From the IMG/VR virus record IMGVR_UViG_3300033994_000825, positions 1 through 51,675 of that record: a stretch of 51,675 nt of DNA. The stretch is one strand, 5' to 3'. Every line of letters starts with the position of its first letter. Within the stretch, counting starts at the first letter, position 1. Under the pieces are notes generated by a model. That model saw only the letters and a program-made list of their open reading frames with translations, was not told where the DNA came from and ran no database searches. Source of the DNA: a virus. The translations under genes were made by a program, and so were the position numbers. Of this stretch, positions 1-8,967 are shown piece after piece.

Positions 1-30
1 ACAAATAGCCCCGCCGCGAGTGCTACCCCT

Positions 31-67
31 CCGCCGTCCTTGCCAAACAGGGACGGCGGTTCTATTT
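31..67 (+). terminator. Rho-independent terminator or attenuator upstream of the terminase genes
   Basis: A perfect 9-bp GC-rich stem (31-39 with 51-59) has an 11-nt loop and is followed by a T-rich tract (60-67). The T tract lies only on the + strand side, so it acts on rightward transcription. It sits 8 bp before the first rightward gene. It either ends a transcript from sequence outside the window or, if the genome closes on itself here, attenuates the late operon. Confidence 0.8.
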
Positions 68-74
68 TCCGCCA

Positions 75-578
75 ATGCCCCCCATTCCTGCCGAAACAAT
101 CGCCGCCTGCCGCGAGGCTGTCGCCCTCGGGCTGAGCCTAAAGGAGGCCGCCGCTAAGTATAATATCGGCTATGAGGCCGCCCGCAAGCGTGCCAGTCGC
201 GAAAAATGGCCGACGCCTGCCCGTGTCCGTGCCTCGCGTCCTCAGATCGTCACAGCTCCCGCTGCCGCTGTCGTGGCGGAGTCATGGGAAGCCAAGGGCG
301 AACGCCTGCGCGGCACCCTCTACAATCTCGCCAGTACCGCCCTAGCATCCGCAACCCCCCGCCAGCTCGAAAGGTGGGAGGACATAGAGCGAGCCGCCCG
401 CATCGCGGAGCGTGCCGCCGGACTCGACAAAGCAGCGCAACCGCTCGTTAGCCTGCACTTCCCAGACCTTTCCTCTAGTCAGTCTCCCGCATTCATCGAG
501 TTTTCGGACGATCAGCGGACAAAAACGCCCGAGACCTACCCCATCCAGCCCCTGCCCCTCGACCTCCTGCCCCCCTAG
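75..578 (+). CDS. Probable terminase small subunit
   Basis: This 167-residue protein probably binds phage DNA and hands it to the large terminase at the start of packaging. Residues 1-55 form a helix-turn-helix of the kind found in small terminases: an alanine-rich helix, then an AAAKYNIGYEAARKRA-type recognition region and a basic REKW segment. The rest is helical in the middle and proline-rich at the C-terminus. Its place directly before the large terminase supports the role. The start is the first ATG after the terminator, and no Shine-Dalgarno sequence is visible. Sequence similarity to named families could not be tested. Alternative: a generic HTH DNA-binding protein. Confidence 0.65.
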   Translation: MPPIPAETIAACREAVALGLSLKEAAAKYNIGYEAARKRASREKWPTPARVRASRPQIVTAPAAAVVAESWEAKGERLRGTLYNLASTALASATPRQLERWEDIERAARIAERAAGLDKAAQPLVSLHFPDLSSSQSPAFIEFSDDQRTKTPETYPIQPLPLDLLPP

Positions 579-679
579 CATCCGGCATCCCTCGCCGCTT
601 GCGTGCTCGGTGGGCCAGCGCAGACCACCACCGGTACCCCCCGGCCCCCGGTTTCGGCCAGCCTGCGCTGCTACGTTGG

Positions 680-737
680 GGTCTGAAAATTTTTTCCCAG
701 AAAAGGTATTATTTAACAATCGTTTTAAGAAACGCCC
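680..737 (+). promoter_or_regulatory. AT-rich leader before the large terminase gene
   Basis: After a very GC-rich stretch (579-680) the sequence turns abruptly AT-rich just before the large terminase start. A TATTAT-like hexamer is at 707-712, but no convincing -35 box lies 17 bp upstream. It may be a late promoter or simply an AT-rich translation-initiation region. No gene is seen in 579-737. Confidence 0.25.
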
Positions 738-2504
738 ATGAAAAAATCCGATCTCATCGCCCAAGGCTATCGCGAAAAGTATGGCGTTTGGTGGCGTCCG
801 GTCGGCGGCAGGCCCATGCACGACCTGACTTTGGAACTCGAAGCGTTTCTTAATCCACCAAAAACCTCCCCCGGAAAAGCCTTCCACTTCAAAAATATCG
901 TCAACGCCATTTGGAACTCCAAGGCTTCGACCAAGAAATTCGTCTTTCACCCTTGGGCGGAACGGATGCTGGAAAATGCCTGTCAGCACAAGTTCTTGGC
1001 TATTGCAGGCTGCTCATCGAGCGGAAAATCCGAATTTGGAGCCATTTGGGGAATTGTGAATTTCCTCGCCGGACCCAGCGGAACGAAAGTCTTGGTTACT
1101 TCCACATCCCTCAAAGACTCTCGGCAACGTATTTGGGGGTCAGTTGAGGAGTATTGGCAAGCCGCTGCCACCGTGCTTGGCGGGGAAAACATCCTGCCGG
1201 GGGAATTGGTTTCCGCGTCAGGCATGATTCGCTACCGACAGGGCAACTTCAAATCCGACCGCCAAGGGCTCGTTTTGATCGCCGGGGAAAAATCCAAGGC
1301 CAACGAGGCCATGGGTAAATTGATTGGTTACAAGGGCACTCGCGTCATCCTGATCTGCGATGAGTTGCCCGAACTCTCTGACAAACTCCTCCGCGCAGCT
1401 GAAGCCAACCTGTATTCCAACCCCGATTTCAGTATGCTCGGCATCGGGAACCCCAACAGCCATTACGACCCTTTTGGCATCTTCGCCACACCCAAGGAGG
1501 GCTGGGGCTCCATCCACTCCGACTCAGAGGAATGGGAAACCGTTCTTGGAAAATGTATCCGGTTCGACGGAGAAAAATCCCCCAACATCCTGCTGGGCGA
1601 GGATAAATACCCTTGGATGATGACTGCCCGTAAATTGCAGGACTTCAAAAATATGCTCGGGGAAACCACCCAGCGGTATGCCCGATTCGTCAAAGGTTGG
1701 TTCCACGAAGCCGGAACCGATGAGGGTATTTACAGCGAGGCCGACATCATCAAATACCGAGGCGATGCCCCAGCTATTTGGAAAACCCCGCCAACTCCGG
1801 TTGCTGGATTTGACCCTGCCTTCACCAACGGTGGCGACGATTCCCTTCTCCAATTCGGGAAATTTGGGGAGGATACCGATGGGAAAAAGGTTTTGGAATG
1901 GGGAGACTGCTTGGAACTCCAAGAAGATCGCGACATCAAGGACGAGCCTCGAACCCATCAAATTATCCGCCAGTTGCGAGCCGAGTGCGAAAAACGCAAA
2001 GTCCTACCCAAAAATCTAGCCATCGACGGAACCGGAGCCGGAAAACCCTTCTGCGATGTGGTTCGCTCTGAGTGGAGCGGAGAGTTCTTGGAGGTGAACT
2101 TTGGTGGCTTGGCTTCCAGTCTGCCAGCCAGCGGAACGGATTCCACACCCTCCAAGGAACGCTATATCAACCGCGTGTCCGAGCTTTGGTTCTCTGGGCG
2201 CGAATATCTCCAGTCCGGTCAGATACGAGGCATTTATCCAGCCTTGGCCAAAGAACTCTGCGCCAGAAAATACGAAACCAAGCAGCGAGGCAAAGTGGTT
2301 GTGGAGAGCAAAAAGGATATGCGCTCAAGAATTGGTAAATCCCCAGACCGAGGGGATGCGGCATTGCTTTGCCTAGACCTTTGCCGAACCAAATTGGGCA
2401 TGTCAAGCAAGGCACGGATTCGGGAAGCCGATAACAATTCCAACCGCCGAATCTCGAAATTCATCTCATTTTCCCGAAAATTATCAAGAATGAGGGCTAT
2501 TTAA
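738..2504 (+). CDS. terL: Terminase large subunit (packaging ATPase/nuclease)
   Basis: This is the motor that cuts concatemeric DNA and pumps it through the portal. The N-terminal ATPase has a Walker A motif at residues 91-98 (GCSSSGKS) and a Walker B at about 202-209 ending in Asp-Glu (ILICDEL). The C-terminal RNase H-like nuclease shows the expected acidic residues: Asp359 in GFDPAF, Asp430 in AIDGTG and Asp537/Asp540 in SPDRGDAALL. At 588 residues it has the normal length for the family. The ATG at 738 has no Shine-Dalgarno sequence, and its leader reads AAACGCCC. The protein ends in a basic, serine-rich tail. The downstream neighbours are a glycosyltransferase-like gene and the portal. 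Confidence 0.95.
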   Translation: MKKSDLIAQGYREKYGVWWRPVGGRPMHDLTLELEAFLNPPKTSPGKAFHFKNIVNAIWNSKASTKKFVFHPWAERMLENACQHKFLAIAGCSSSGKSEFGAIWGIVNFLAGPSGTKVLVTSTSLKDSRQRIWGSVEEYWQAAATVLGGENILPGELVSASGMIRYRQGNFKSDRQGLVLIAGEKSKANEAMGKLIGYKGTRVILICDELPELSDKLLRAAEANLYSNPDFSMLGIGNPNSHYDPFGIFATPKEGWGSIHSDSEEWETVLGKCIRFDGEKSPNILLGEDKYPWMMTARKLQDFKNMLGETTQRYARFVKGWFHEAGTDEGIYSEADIIKYRGDAPAIWKTPPTPVAGFDPAFTNGGDDSLLQFGKFGEDTDGKKVLEWGDCLELQEDRDIKDEPRTHQIIRQLRAECEKRKVLPKNLAIDGTGAGKPFCDVVRSEWSGEFLEVNFGGLASSLPASGTDSTPSKERYINRVSELWFSGREYLQSGQIRGIYPALAKELCARKYETKQRGKVVVESKKDMRSRIGKSPDRGDAALLCLDLCRTKLGMSSKARIREADNNSNRRISKFISFSRKLSRMRAI

Positions 2505-2543
2505 TAGTTGCAGACCTTTTTATTTCCCCCAAAATGCCGGAAA

Positions 2544-3353
2544 ATGGATATTGCCATCCCCGTTCTCTCCAAGGCGTTACCAAACGCTCGTAAGCTCGCC
2601 GCAATCCTCAAGCAGTTTGGACCTCTTGATTCCCGGCATAAAATCACGGTTTTCACAACCGCGACTGTGCTCAATGAGGTGCAACGGATTTTTGACGGCA
2701 TCCGCGATGTGAGCTTCAAGGCGATTTTGCCAACGCTCTACCGGGAGCCACCGAGGTCCTTGAATGAGACCTTCGACATCGTGGCTCGCAGCATGGTGGG
2801 CAGTCATTGGTTCTATATGTCCACCGACACTCGGCCTGTCGTGTCGAACTGGGCGGATGTTTTGGACCAAGAGTATCGAGCCTCCGGCAAACACTATCTT
2901 GGCTTCCAAGTCAATTTGACTCGCCGCTTCCGGGATGCTTCCGGTGTTGAGCGTGTCGATATTGGCGACCCCTATATCTTGGAGGCCGCTGTCTATCCAG
3001 CCAACCTGACCAAGTTGGAACGCAACTCGGCTCGCAATCATGGTAGCCACCATGAAGTATTTCGTCGGCATGAGATGGTCAAGCACACCGCTACGACCGA
3101 CCGTATTGGCAATGCCAACTGGAATGACAACTACGTCTGCGTTTCTCCAAACGAAGTTGTCGTTACTCGAATCTCTCCAGATTGGGGAATCGTCACGCAG
3201 GCTTCCCCACTTGAACTCCCTGTCGAGACCGAACCTGAGATTGAGGCGCAGGAGGCTCCAATGCTGTCGGTGGACGATTCACAGAATGAGGTTACGCTTG
3301 ACAACCCAAAGCGGGGCCGAGGACGGCCTCGTAAGGTGCCAGTAACGCCATGA
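2544..3353 (+). CDS. Glycosyltransferase-like protein (GT-A fold candidate) with AT-hook-like tail
   Basis: The N-terminus (MDIAIPVLSKA, then a TVFTTATV strand) and residues around WFYMSTDTRPVVSNWADVL resemble GT-A glycosyltransferases. In these the acidic motif binds the metal and nucleotide sugar and is followed by an EY-x3-GK-x2-GF region, as seen here. The C-terminus is proline/glutamate-rich and ends in KRGRGRPRK, an AT-hook-like basic motif that could bind DNA or polyanions. The ATG at 2544 is preferred over a TTG at 2508. The gene overlaps the portal start by 4 bp (ATGA), so the two are translationally coupled. The target is unknown; a capsid, tail or collagen-like protein of this phage is possible. 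The family assignment is by eye, and the acidic motif is DTR rather than a perfect DxD. Confidence 0.5.
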   Translation: MDIAIPVLSKALPNARKLAAILKQFGPLDSRHKITVFTTATVLNEVQRIFDGIRDVSFKAILPTLYREPPRSLNETFDIVARSMVGSHWFYMSTDTRPVVSNWADVLDQEYRASGKHYLGFQVNLTRRFRDASGVERVDIGDPYILEAAVYPANLTKLERNSARNHGSHHEVFRRHEMVKHTATTDRIGNANWNDNYVCVSPNEVVVTRISPDWGIVTQASPLELPVETEPEIEAQEAPMLSVDDSQNEVTLDNPKRGRGRPRKVPVTP

Positions 3354-5635
3354 ACGCCGACTTCCCCACTCCGACTACTTCTCAAGATTTGCTCCTTCCT
3401 GTCCAAGAAGATGGGAAGCTGCTTCGCACGCGAATCAAAAACGTCCAAGCTGCCCATTCTTCCTATCGTCGGATGCGTAGTGGGGATGAGGAATCCAGTC
3501 GGGACCGTGCTCGGGTGCAGTCCATGATCGATGGGGAAAGCCCATACGATCAGCGTCAACTCGATCTCAATGGGCTTGGAGAAATCTGTAACGTGAACTG
3601 GGGCCAAGGGGACCAGTTGGTTTCCACGGCAATGAGTCCGTATCTGGATTTGGTAACGTCGGTTGACGTGCTCAATACGATGCCAACAAACTTTGGCGAC
3701 CCGCAGGCTCGTCCTGAGTGGGAGAGCATCATGGCGGAGGAGTTCACCCGCATGGTTCGCAACTGGCCGGAGTTCTACCCACGTTACCTCTATTTGGTGC
3801 AGCAGTTCCTCGTTCACGGCGTAGGCTTGGCCTTCCGTGAAGATGAAATCGATTGGCGTTGGCAAGTGGCTCCCCTTGGAGACTTCCTGATTCCCCGGAA
3901 CACTCGGGCATCGGACGAGGAAATCGAACTTTGCTGCATTGTTCGCAGCGTCCCCCCTCACGAACTGTATCAGAAGATTGAGGACGAAGAACTCGCCAAG
4001 GAACTCCATTGGAATGTCTCGGCTGTGAAGAAAGCATTGCTCACAGCGATGCAGTACAGCAATACCACTTACCCAACGAACTCTTGGGAAGATTTGGAGC
4101 GCGAGTTCAAGAACAACGACCTCGCTGCTTCGACGGCTTCTGCCGCAGAGGTCAAGTTGGTGTTCATGTGGGCCAAGGAACTCGATGGTTCCATTTCGCA
4201 GTATATCTTCCCGGAGAAGGACGCGGATGTCGGAATCGGATTCCTCTACGAGAACAAGAGCCGCTACAAGAACACCAGCGAAGCGTTCAATACCTTTGTC
4301 TTTGGCATCGGAACCAATGGCTACTTCCACAGCATTCGTGGGATGGCCAGCAAGATTTTCTCTACGGTTCAAGCTCTCAATCGTCTGCGTGGTCGCTTCT
4401 ACGACAGCTTGATGACCAGCTCCATGCTCATGATCGAGCCGGACAACGAGGACGCCATGCAGGACATGAGCCTTGTCCATTTCGGTCCGTTCGTGGTCAA
4501 GCCGCCGAACATCAAGGTCATCCAGAAGGAGCAGCCCAATTTCAGTCAGTCCTTGATTCCCGGACTGAACGATCTCTCCACGATTCTTCAACAGCAGGCT
4601 GGCACCTACACGACCGAGGCGATCTTCAACTCGGTTCGTCAGCGTACCAAGTTTGAGACGCAGGCACAGCTTGAGTCGGTGGCCAACATCAGCCTCGCTC
4701 AGTTGAACCTGTTCTACATCCCATGGGAACGTCTGCTTCGCGAGACAGTTCGCCGTGCGATTCGTGAGGACTACTTCCCAGAGGACCCCGGTGGCCAAGC
4801 TGTGAACGAGTACCGCACTCGTTGCATGATGCGCGGCGTGCCAATCGAAGCCATCTTGATGGTCGATGTGGGTCGCGTTGAAGCCGTGCGTGCGGTTGGT
4901 GGAGGCTCCTCGGCAGCGAGGTCTGCCCTCATGGAACGCCTATTCAACCTGTCGGCCAGCTTTGACCCACAGGGTCGTCAGCAGGTTCTTCGCGACCTCA
5001 CTCGCACTTTGGGCGGCGTCGAGGCGGCAGACCGCTACACCCCGGCACCGGAGAATCTCCGTCCTCCAATGGAAGCCGAGGTTGCCTACTTGGAAAACAT
5101 CGCCCTCAAGTCGGGCAATCAAGTTCCGGTGCGACCGAATACCCTTCACCGTGTTCACTTCGACATTCATCTGCCGGAGGAAGAAGCCATCGTTCAAGCC
5201 TTGGACGAGGGGACGGTTCAAGTGGAGCAGGTCATGCCTGCCCTTACGTCGCTCCACCAGCACACCAGCGAACACGCGCAGTATCTTGTCAGCGAGCCAG
5301 ATTATCCGCAGATCAAAAAGCGGTTGCAGGAATTGGATGGTATTCTCTACAACGCCACCAAGCACATGCAGAAAATCATGGAGGACCAAGCGGAAGCCGC
5401 AGCACAGGCTCAAGCGGAAGCTCCAGCTCAGCCCGAAGGTGGCAATGCCGCCAATCCGAACGCGCTGCCTGATACACTTCAACGCCAACTCGTCGAGGCG
5501 AGCACCCGTCTGCGTATTGCAGAGGAGAAACACCAGCAGGAAATGCGGATTCGCGCCGAGTCCGCCCAGCAGGAAATGATGCTCAAGGACGCCGAAGTGG
5601 CTGCGAAAATCGCCCGTGAAAGGCTCAATCAATGA
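3350..5635 (+). CDS. Portal (head-to-tail connector) protein
   Basis: This 761-residue protein is the probable dodecameric portal vertex through which DNA is packaged and ejected. It follows the large terminase and precedes scaffold and capsid, the standard order. The N-terminal half has features typical of large podovirus-type portals: an early charged helical region, a QLDLNGLGEICNVN-type segment and a long helical stem. Beyond residue about 640 it becomes an Ala/Gln/Glu-rich helix, probably a coiled coil. It overlaps the genes before and after by 4 bp each. No frameshift is visible. Confidence 0.8.
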   Translation: MNADFPTPTTSQDLLLPVQEDGKLLRTRIKNVQAAHSSYRRMRSGDEESSRDRARVQSMIDGESPYDQRQLDLNGLGEICNVNWGQGDQLVSTAMSPYLDLVTSVDVLNTMPTNFGDPQARPEWESIMAEEFTRMVRNWPEFYPRYLYLVQQFLVHGVGLAFREDEIDWRWQVAPLGDFLIPRNTRASDEEIELCCIVRSVPPHELYQKIEDEELAKELHWNVSAVKKALLTAMQYSNTTYPTNSWEDLEREFKNNDLAASTASAAEVKLVFMWAKELDGSISQYIFPEKDADVGIGFLYENKSRYKNTSEAFNTFVFGIGTNGYFHSIRGMASKIFSTVQALNRLRGRFYDSLMTSSMLMIEPDNEDAMQDMSLVHFGPFVVKPPNIKVIQKEQPNFSQSLIPGLNDLSTILQQQAGTYTTEAIFNSVRQRTKFETQAQLESVANISLAQLNLFYIPWERLLRETVRRAIREDYFPEDPGGQAVNEYRTRCMMRGVPIEAILMVDVGRVEAVRAVGGGSSAARSALMERLFNLSASFDPQGRQQVLRDLTRTLGGVEAADRYTPAPENLRPPMEAEVAYLENIALKSGNQVPVRPNTLHRVHFDIHLPEEEAIVQALDEGTVQVEQVMPALTSLHQHTSEHAQYLVSEPDYPQIKKRLQELDGILYNATKHMQKIMEDQAEAAAQAQAEAPAQPEGGNAANPNALPDTLQRQLVEASTRLRIAEEKHQQEMRIRAESAQQEMMLKDAEVAAKIARERLNQ

Positions 5636-5835
5636 TCTGCGAAGAATACGTTTTCTCCTACAAGGTTTTCCCCAACGATAAAAGCATCCATGTGTATCGA
5701 CACATGGGAGATGGACTTGGACTGGCTACGGTCGTCAAGTTCAAGACTCTCAAGCAAGGCATCTTGGATGTGGGTCGCATGGTTCGTGAAGCCATCGAGG
5801 ATGATGCCAAACTGCCAACTCCCGATCTGCCATGA
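5632..5835 (+). CDS. Small protein of unknown function between portal and scaffold
   Basis: This 67-residue acidic protein begins MICEEYVFSYKVF and has mixed beta/alpha character with no recognised motif. Both ends overlap neighbours by 4 bp (ATGA), which is strong evidence that it is translated as part of the head operon. Its position suggests a minor head or assembly role, but nothing in the sequence specifies a function. Confidence 0.65.
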   Translation: MICEEYVFSYKVFPNDKSIHVYRHMGDGLGLATVVKFKTLKQGILDVGRMVREAIEDDAKLPTPDLP

Positions 5836-6125
5836 CACATCAAGACTGGTACCTTTCTGACGACTTGCATCAAGGATTGGCTCGACTTCTCCGAGATGAG
5901 CCGTTGATTAAGACTGCTTTGGATGTCTTGCAGACGGCGAATGTTCCTGCGACCAACTATGGAACTGACCCAGTTCGCATTGCTTTGATTCACGCAGAAC
6001 AGGCAGGTTTCCAGAAAGCTCTTGAGGCTTTCGTCAAATTATCTCGTCCGAACACTGTTGCGACCAAGAAACCGCTCCAAGAGTGGAGCAAGCCAACCAC
6101 TTTTACCGAAACCTCCTCATCCTAA
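5832..6125 (+). CDS. Small head-operon protein of unknown function
   Basis: This 97-residue protein is mostly helical with a Thr/Ser/Lys/Pro-rich C-terminal tail. It starts within the ATGA overlap with the previous gene and ends 3 bp before the scaffold gene, so it lies inside the same transcription unit. No catalytic motif or membrane segment is seen. The function is not recognised; a small head-morphogenesis factor would fit the position. Confidence 0.65.
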   Translation: MTHQDWYLSDDLHQGLARLLRDEPLIKTALDVLQTANVPATNYGTDPVRIALIHAEQAGFQKALEAFVKLSRPNTVATKKPLQEWSKPTTFTETSSS

Positions 6126-6128
6126 TCC

Positions 6129-7286
6129 ATGGAAACCGAAACCGACCCCCACGCTCCTTCTTACGAACAAACCGAAGATTCCTCCGGGGATTCGGGCTTT
6201 ATGGCTGGACTGTTTGAAGCAGCCGGACAGAAGGAATCACCAGACACTCCTACCGGAGAAGTCGAAACGGAGACCGAAACTGAGACGGAGAACGAATCCG
6301 AAGGTGAGGAAAACTCCAACGAATCCGAAGGCGAGGAATCCGAGTCCGAGACAATCGATACGGAGAACGACCCGGATTTCGAGGATGCTCCTCCGATTCA
6401 GAAGGAATCCAACAAGATTGGTTGGAAGAAACTCAAGCAGCTCAAGGCTACGGCTGAGAAAGAGCGCGACGAGATGAAGGCCGAGCTTACGAAGCTCCGG
6501 GCCAATCCTCCGTCGGCTGCTAATACCGCTGACATCGAAGCACTCCGCGCAGAGCTTGAAGCCTCTAAAACCCAGTTGGCCGACTACGATAAGAAGATGG
6601 CCCTGATCGACGTGGAGCAAAGTCGTGAGTATCGCACCAACATTGCCGAGCCCCTTCAACGTGCCGAAGAACTCATCCAGTCCTTTGCCGAGAAATATCA
6701 GCTTGACGTTCGAGACATCGCGAAGGCTGCGACAACCCCGAATGTCTTGGACCGCAACCAGCTTCTCTCAGAGATTGTTGGAGGCATGAACGACTTCGAC
6801 AAGTACGAGTTCAAGCGCGTGGTTGACGAGGCCAAAACCCTCTACGACCGCTCCATGCAGGTCAAACGTCAGGCTCAGGAATCGAAAAAGTTCCTCGATG
6901 AGTCCCGGACCAAGGAGCAGGAAGCCCAGCGACAGAAGCGTCGCGAGGAAAATCTCAAGGTATCCGACAGTGTTTGGGAGGGCCTCAAGACCAAACTACC
7001 TTTCCTCAAGGAAGGTAATGAGGAGATTTCTCGTTTGGCTGACGAAGTGAAGGACGCCGATCTGTCTGAGGCTCCCGTAGAGACTCAAGCCTACGCTCGG
7101 TATGCGGCAGTTCTTCTGCCAAACTTGGCTTCCCGTCTCGAAGCACAGGCTAAGGAAATCGAGACACTCAAGCAGTCTTTGACCAAACGCGGGGCATTGA
7201 ACCCATCCGTCCGTAGCGGAGCGGTATCGAAGTCCACCAAGAGCGGCAAATCCTTCATGGATGGGCTGGATGAAATTCTGTCTTGA
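6129..7286 (+). CDS. Probable capsid scaffolding protein
   Basis: This 385-residue protein has the usual make-up of an internal scaffold. The N-terminal third is extremely acidic and low in complexity (Glu/Thr/Ser runs, residues about 35-90). A long charged coiled-coil region (about 95-330) follows, then a short basic C-terminus ending in KSFMDGLDEILS that could bind the capsid. It sits between portal and major capsid. The leader is CTCATCCTAATCC before the ATG, with no Shine-Dalgarno sequence. No protease motif is seen, so whether it is cleaved or recycled is unknown. Confidence 0.75.
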   Translation: METETDPHAPSYEQTEDSSGDSGFMAGLFEAAGQKESPDTPTGEVETETETETENESEGEENSNESEGEESESETIDTENDPDFEDAPPIQKESNKIGWKKLKQLKATAEKERDEMKAELTKLRANPPSAANTADIEALRAELEASKTQLADYDKKMALIDVEQSREYRTNIAEPLQRAEELIQSFAEKYQLDVRDIAKAATTPNVLDRNQLLSEIVGGMNDFDKYEFKRVVDEAKTLYDRSMQVKRQAQESKKFLDESRTKEQEAQRQKRREENLKVSDSVWEGLKTKLPFLKEGNEEISRLADEVKDADLSEAPVETQAYARYAAVLLPNLASRLEAQAKEIETLKQSLTKRGALNPSVRSGAVSKSTKSGKSFMDGLDEILS

Positions 7287-7390
7287 CGAATTGTAAGGGG
7301 GCCATAACTTTTTCGTGAGGTAGCCACTCCCTTCCTGATTGGCATTTTCACGGAGTTTCTCTGCCTGACTACGACTCCACAGGCATCTCT

Positions 7391-7413
7391 GGGCGTTCAC
7401 TAACGAAACGCCC
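7391..7413 (+). promoter_or_regulatory. Hairpin in the leader of the major capsid gene
   Basis: GGGCGTT (7391-7397) pairs with AACGCCC (7407-7413) around a 9-nt loop, 26 bp before the capsid ATG. It lies in a 153-bp non-coding leader between scaffold and capsid. There is no T-tract, so it is more likely an RNA-stability or processing element than a terminator. The terminator after the capsid gene uses a closely related stem. Confidence 0.45.
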
Positions 7414-7439
7414 AACTCAACCCCATCCCCCCTACCATT

Positions 7440-8624
7440 ATGCCTTGCGAAGTCGTAAATTCCTATCTCATCAAAGAATCCAACCGCATCACGGGTGACA
7501 TCGCCCGTCGCGGTCGTGCCACCTCTCCTTGGAACGCTGTCCTCGAAAAGGACTTCTTCCCAGATGAAGTTGGCTTCACCATCTCCCGCGTGGTTTATCA
7601 GCGCACCGTGCCTGTCGTTGGCGAAGGTGCTGGCTGGAACCCCGTTTCTGCCTCTACCTCGGAAGCTACCTCTACGGCCTGCGCTCCGATTGCCGCTACT
7701 CTCAGCTCGCGTGCTCTCACCCAGTCCGCTCAGCTCTCTGAGTTCGTTCTTGACTCTGACCCGCTTTGCATCTCGGACGCTCGCGCTGCCGTGAAGTTCA
7801 AGCAACAGGTCGCTGAGATCAAAAACAACTTCGAGAAGAACGTCATCGACGCTTGGGAAATGCGTGACCGCAGCGAATACTGCGCCATCATCCCTGACGC
7901 GAATCGCCTTGTGTTCAACGGTGGCTCACTCACCGCTGGCTCGGGCGGCGATTTCGCTGGTGTCCAAGCCGACAGCTCTATCCATCAGGACGTGCTCGAC
8001 AGCATCCGCTGGAAGCTCATCCACGACGGGGCTGGCGAAGATGGTGCCTACGCCATGGTTGACGGTCAACCAGTGTTCGTTGTTGTGATGTCCTCGGAGC
8101 AACAGCGTCAGCTCATCAAGGGCAACGCTGACATCCGCCAAGACTACCGCTATGCTGACCCGAAAGAGCTGCTCAAGCCTTTCGGTGTGAAGCGCGTCTA
8201 TGGTGGCCTGTTCCATCTCATCGACGACAAGGCTCCTCGCTATGACTTCGACGCAGAAGCGGACGAGTACATCGAAGTGCCGTTCTACACCACCAACGAA
8301 GCTGGCATCGCCATCGTCAATCCTGACTATGAAGCTGCCCTCTACGAAAAGGTGATCTTCTATCATCCGAAGGTCTGCAAGCGTCTCATGCAGAAGCCCC
8401 TCTCCGACATGGGCAGCGGTGCAAGCGTCAAGGCTTGGAACTACGCTGGTCAGGTCGAGTGGATTAACGAGTACGACCGCGAGTGCAACAAGTACAAGGA
8501 CATCGGCTACTGGAGCGCACGTCTGCGTGCGGCTTACCAGCCGAACATCCCTGAGTATGGCTACGAAGTCATGGTGCTTCGCTGCCCCGGCTCCCTTGGC
8601 ACCACCCCTTGCCCTACCTCGTAA
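7440..8624 (+). CDS. Major capsid protein
   Basis: This 394-residue protein is the likely shell subunit. It stands alone between a structured leader and a strong terminator, directly after the scaffold gene, which is the expected arrangement for the most abundant structural protein. The composition fits a HK97-type or related coat protein: balanced, without long low-complexity regions, with a beta-rich N-terminal segment (EVGFTISRVVYQRTVPVV) and a helical region (FKQQVAEIKNNFEKNVIDAWEM, about residues 120-140). The start ATG follows CCTACCATT with no Shine-Dalgarno. Family membership was inferred from context rather than a diagnostic motif. Confidence 0.8.
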   Translation: MPCEVVNSYLIKESNRITGDIARRGRATSPWNAVLEKDFFPDEVGFTISRVVYQRTVPVVGEGAGWNPVSASTSEATSTACAPIAATLSSRALTQSAQLSEFVLDSDPLCISDARAAVKFKQQVAEIKNNFEKNVIDAWEMRDRSEYCAIIPDANRLVFNGGSLTAGSGGDFAGVQADSSIHQDVLDSIRWKLIHDGAGEDGAYAMVDGQPVFVVVMSSEQQRQLIKGNADIRQDYRYADPKELLKPFGVKRVYGGLFHLIDDKAPRYDFDAEADEYIEVPFYTTNEAGIAIVNPDYEAALYEKVIFYHPKVCKRLMQKPLSDMGSGASVKAWNYAGQVEWINEYDRECNKYKDIGYWSARLRAAYQPNIPEYGYEVMVLRCPGSLGTTPCPTS

Positions 8625-8656
8625 TCTAGCGGCCCACACGGGTTGACAACCTCAAC

Positions 8657-8698
8657 AGGGTGGGCGTTCCTTTCACTAGGACGCCCACCCTCTTTTTT
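8657..8698 (+). terminator. Strong rho-independent terminator after the capsid gene
   Basis: AGGGTGGGCGT-TCC (8657-8670) pairs with GGACGCCCACCCT (8679-8691) with one bulged T, followed directly by CTTTTTTCC. It should end most transcription from the capsid gene, isolating a head transcript from the tail/fibre genes that start at 8713. Confidence 0.9.
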
Positions 8699-8712
8699 CC
8701 CCTCTCACTACT

Positions 8713-8967
8713 ATGGCTATTCCAGTTCGCGATGCCTACGAGCATCTCAAGTTTATCTCAGGAGCGGCGTCCGCCGAAGAAGCTGACGCTCTTACCAAAG
8801 CAACCTCCCCATCTCTTCCTTTTGGAGCTGATTTCTGTGGCCTGACTTGGGTTGACGGCAACGTCACCGAGTTGGAATACAAAGTCGGCGGCTCGGGAGG
8901 AACTACTGTTGCAACCATCTCTTTTGACTATACTGACGGCAACGTCACTTCCATCACCAAGTCATGA
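8713..8967 (+). CDS. Small beta-rich protein preceding the collagen-like fibre
   Basis: This 84-residue protein begins [17 protein letters not shown]. Its C-terminal half is rich in Gly/Thr/Val with alternating hydrophobic residues, suggesting a small beta-sheet domain, and contains two copies of a DGNVT turn. It overlaps the collagen-like gene by 4 bp and is the first gene after the capsid terminator. It may be a head-decoration, neck or fibre-attachment protein. No family is recognised. Confidence 0.65.
   Translation: MAIPVRDAYEHLKFISGAASAEEADALTKATSPSLPFGADFCGLTWVDGNVTELEYKVGGSGGTTVATISFDYTDGNVTSITKS

Noticed and set aside
342-989. A 215-residue leftward frame opposite the small terminase and terminase start
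   Set aside because: It opposes strongly supported genes and shows no motif; it is a shadow of GC-rich coding DNA.
3131-4798. A 555-residue leftward frame opposite the portal gene
   Set aside because: Long but antisense to a well-supported portal gene with ATGA coupling; its composition (His/Val/Leu/Arg runs) is that of reverse-strand coding DNA.
7283-7312. Promoter from TTGACG at 7283-7288
   Set aside because: No acceptable -10 box lies 16-18 bp downstream, so it could not be supported.
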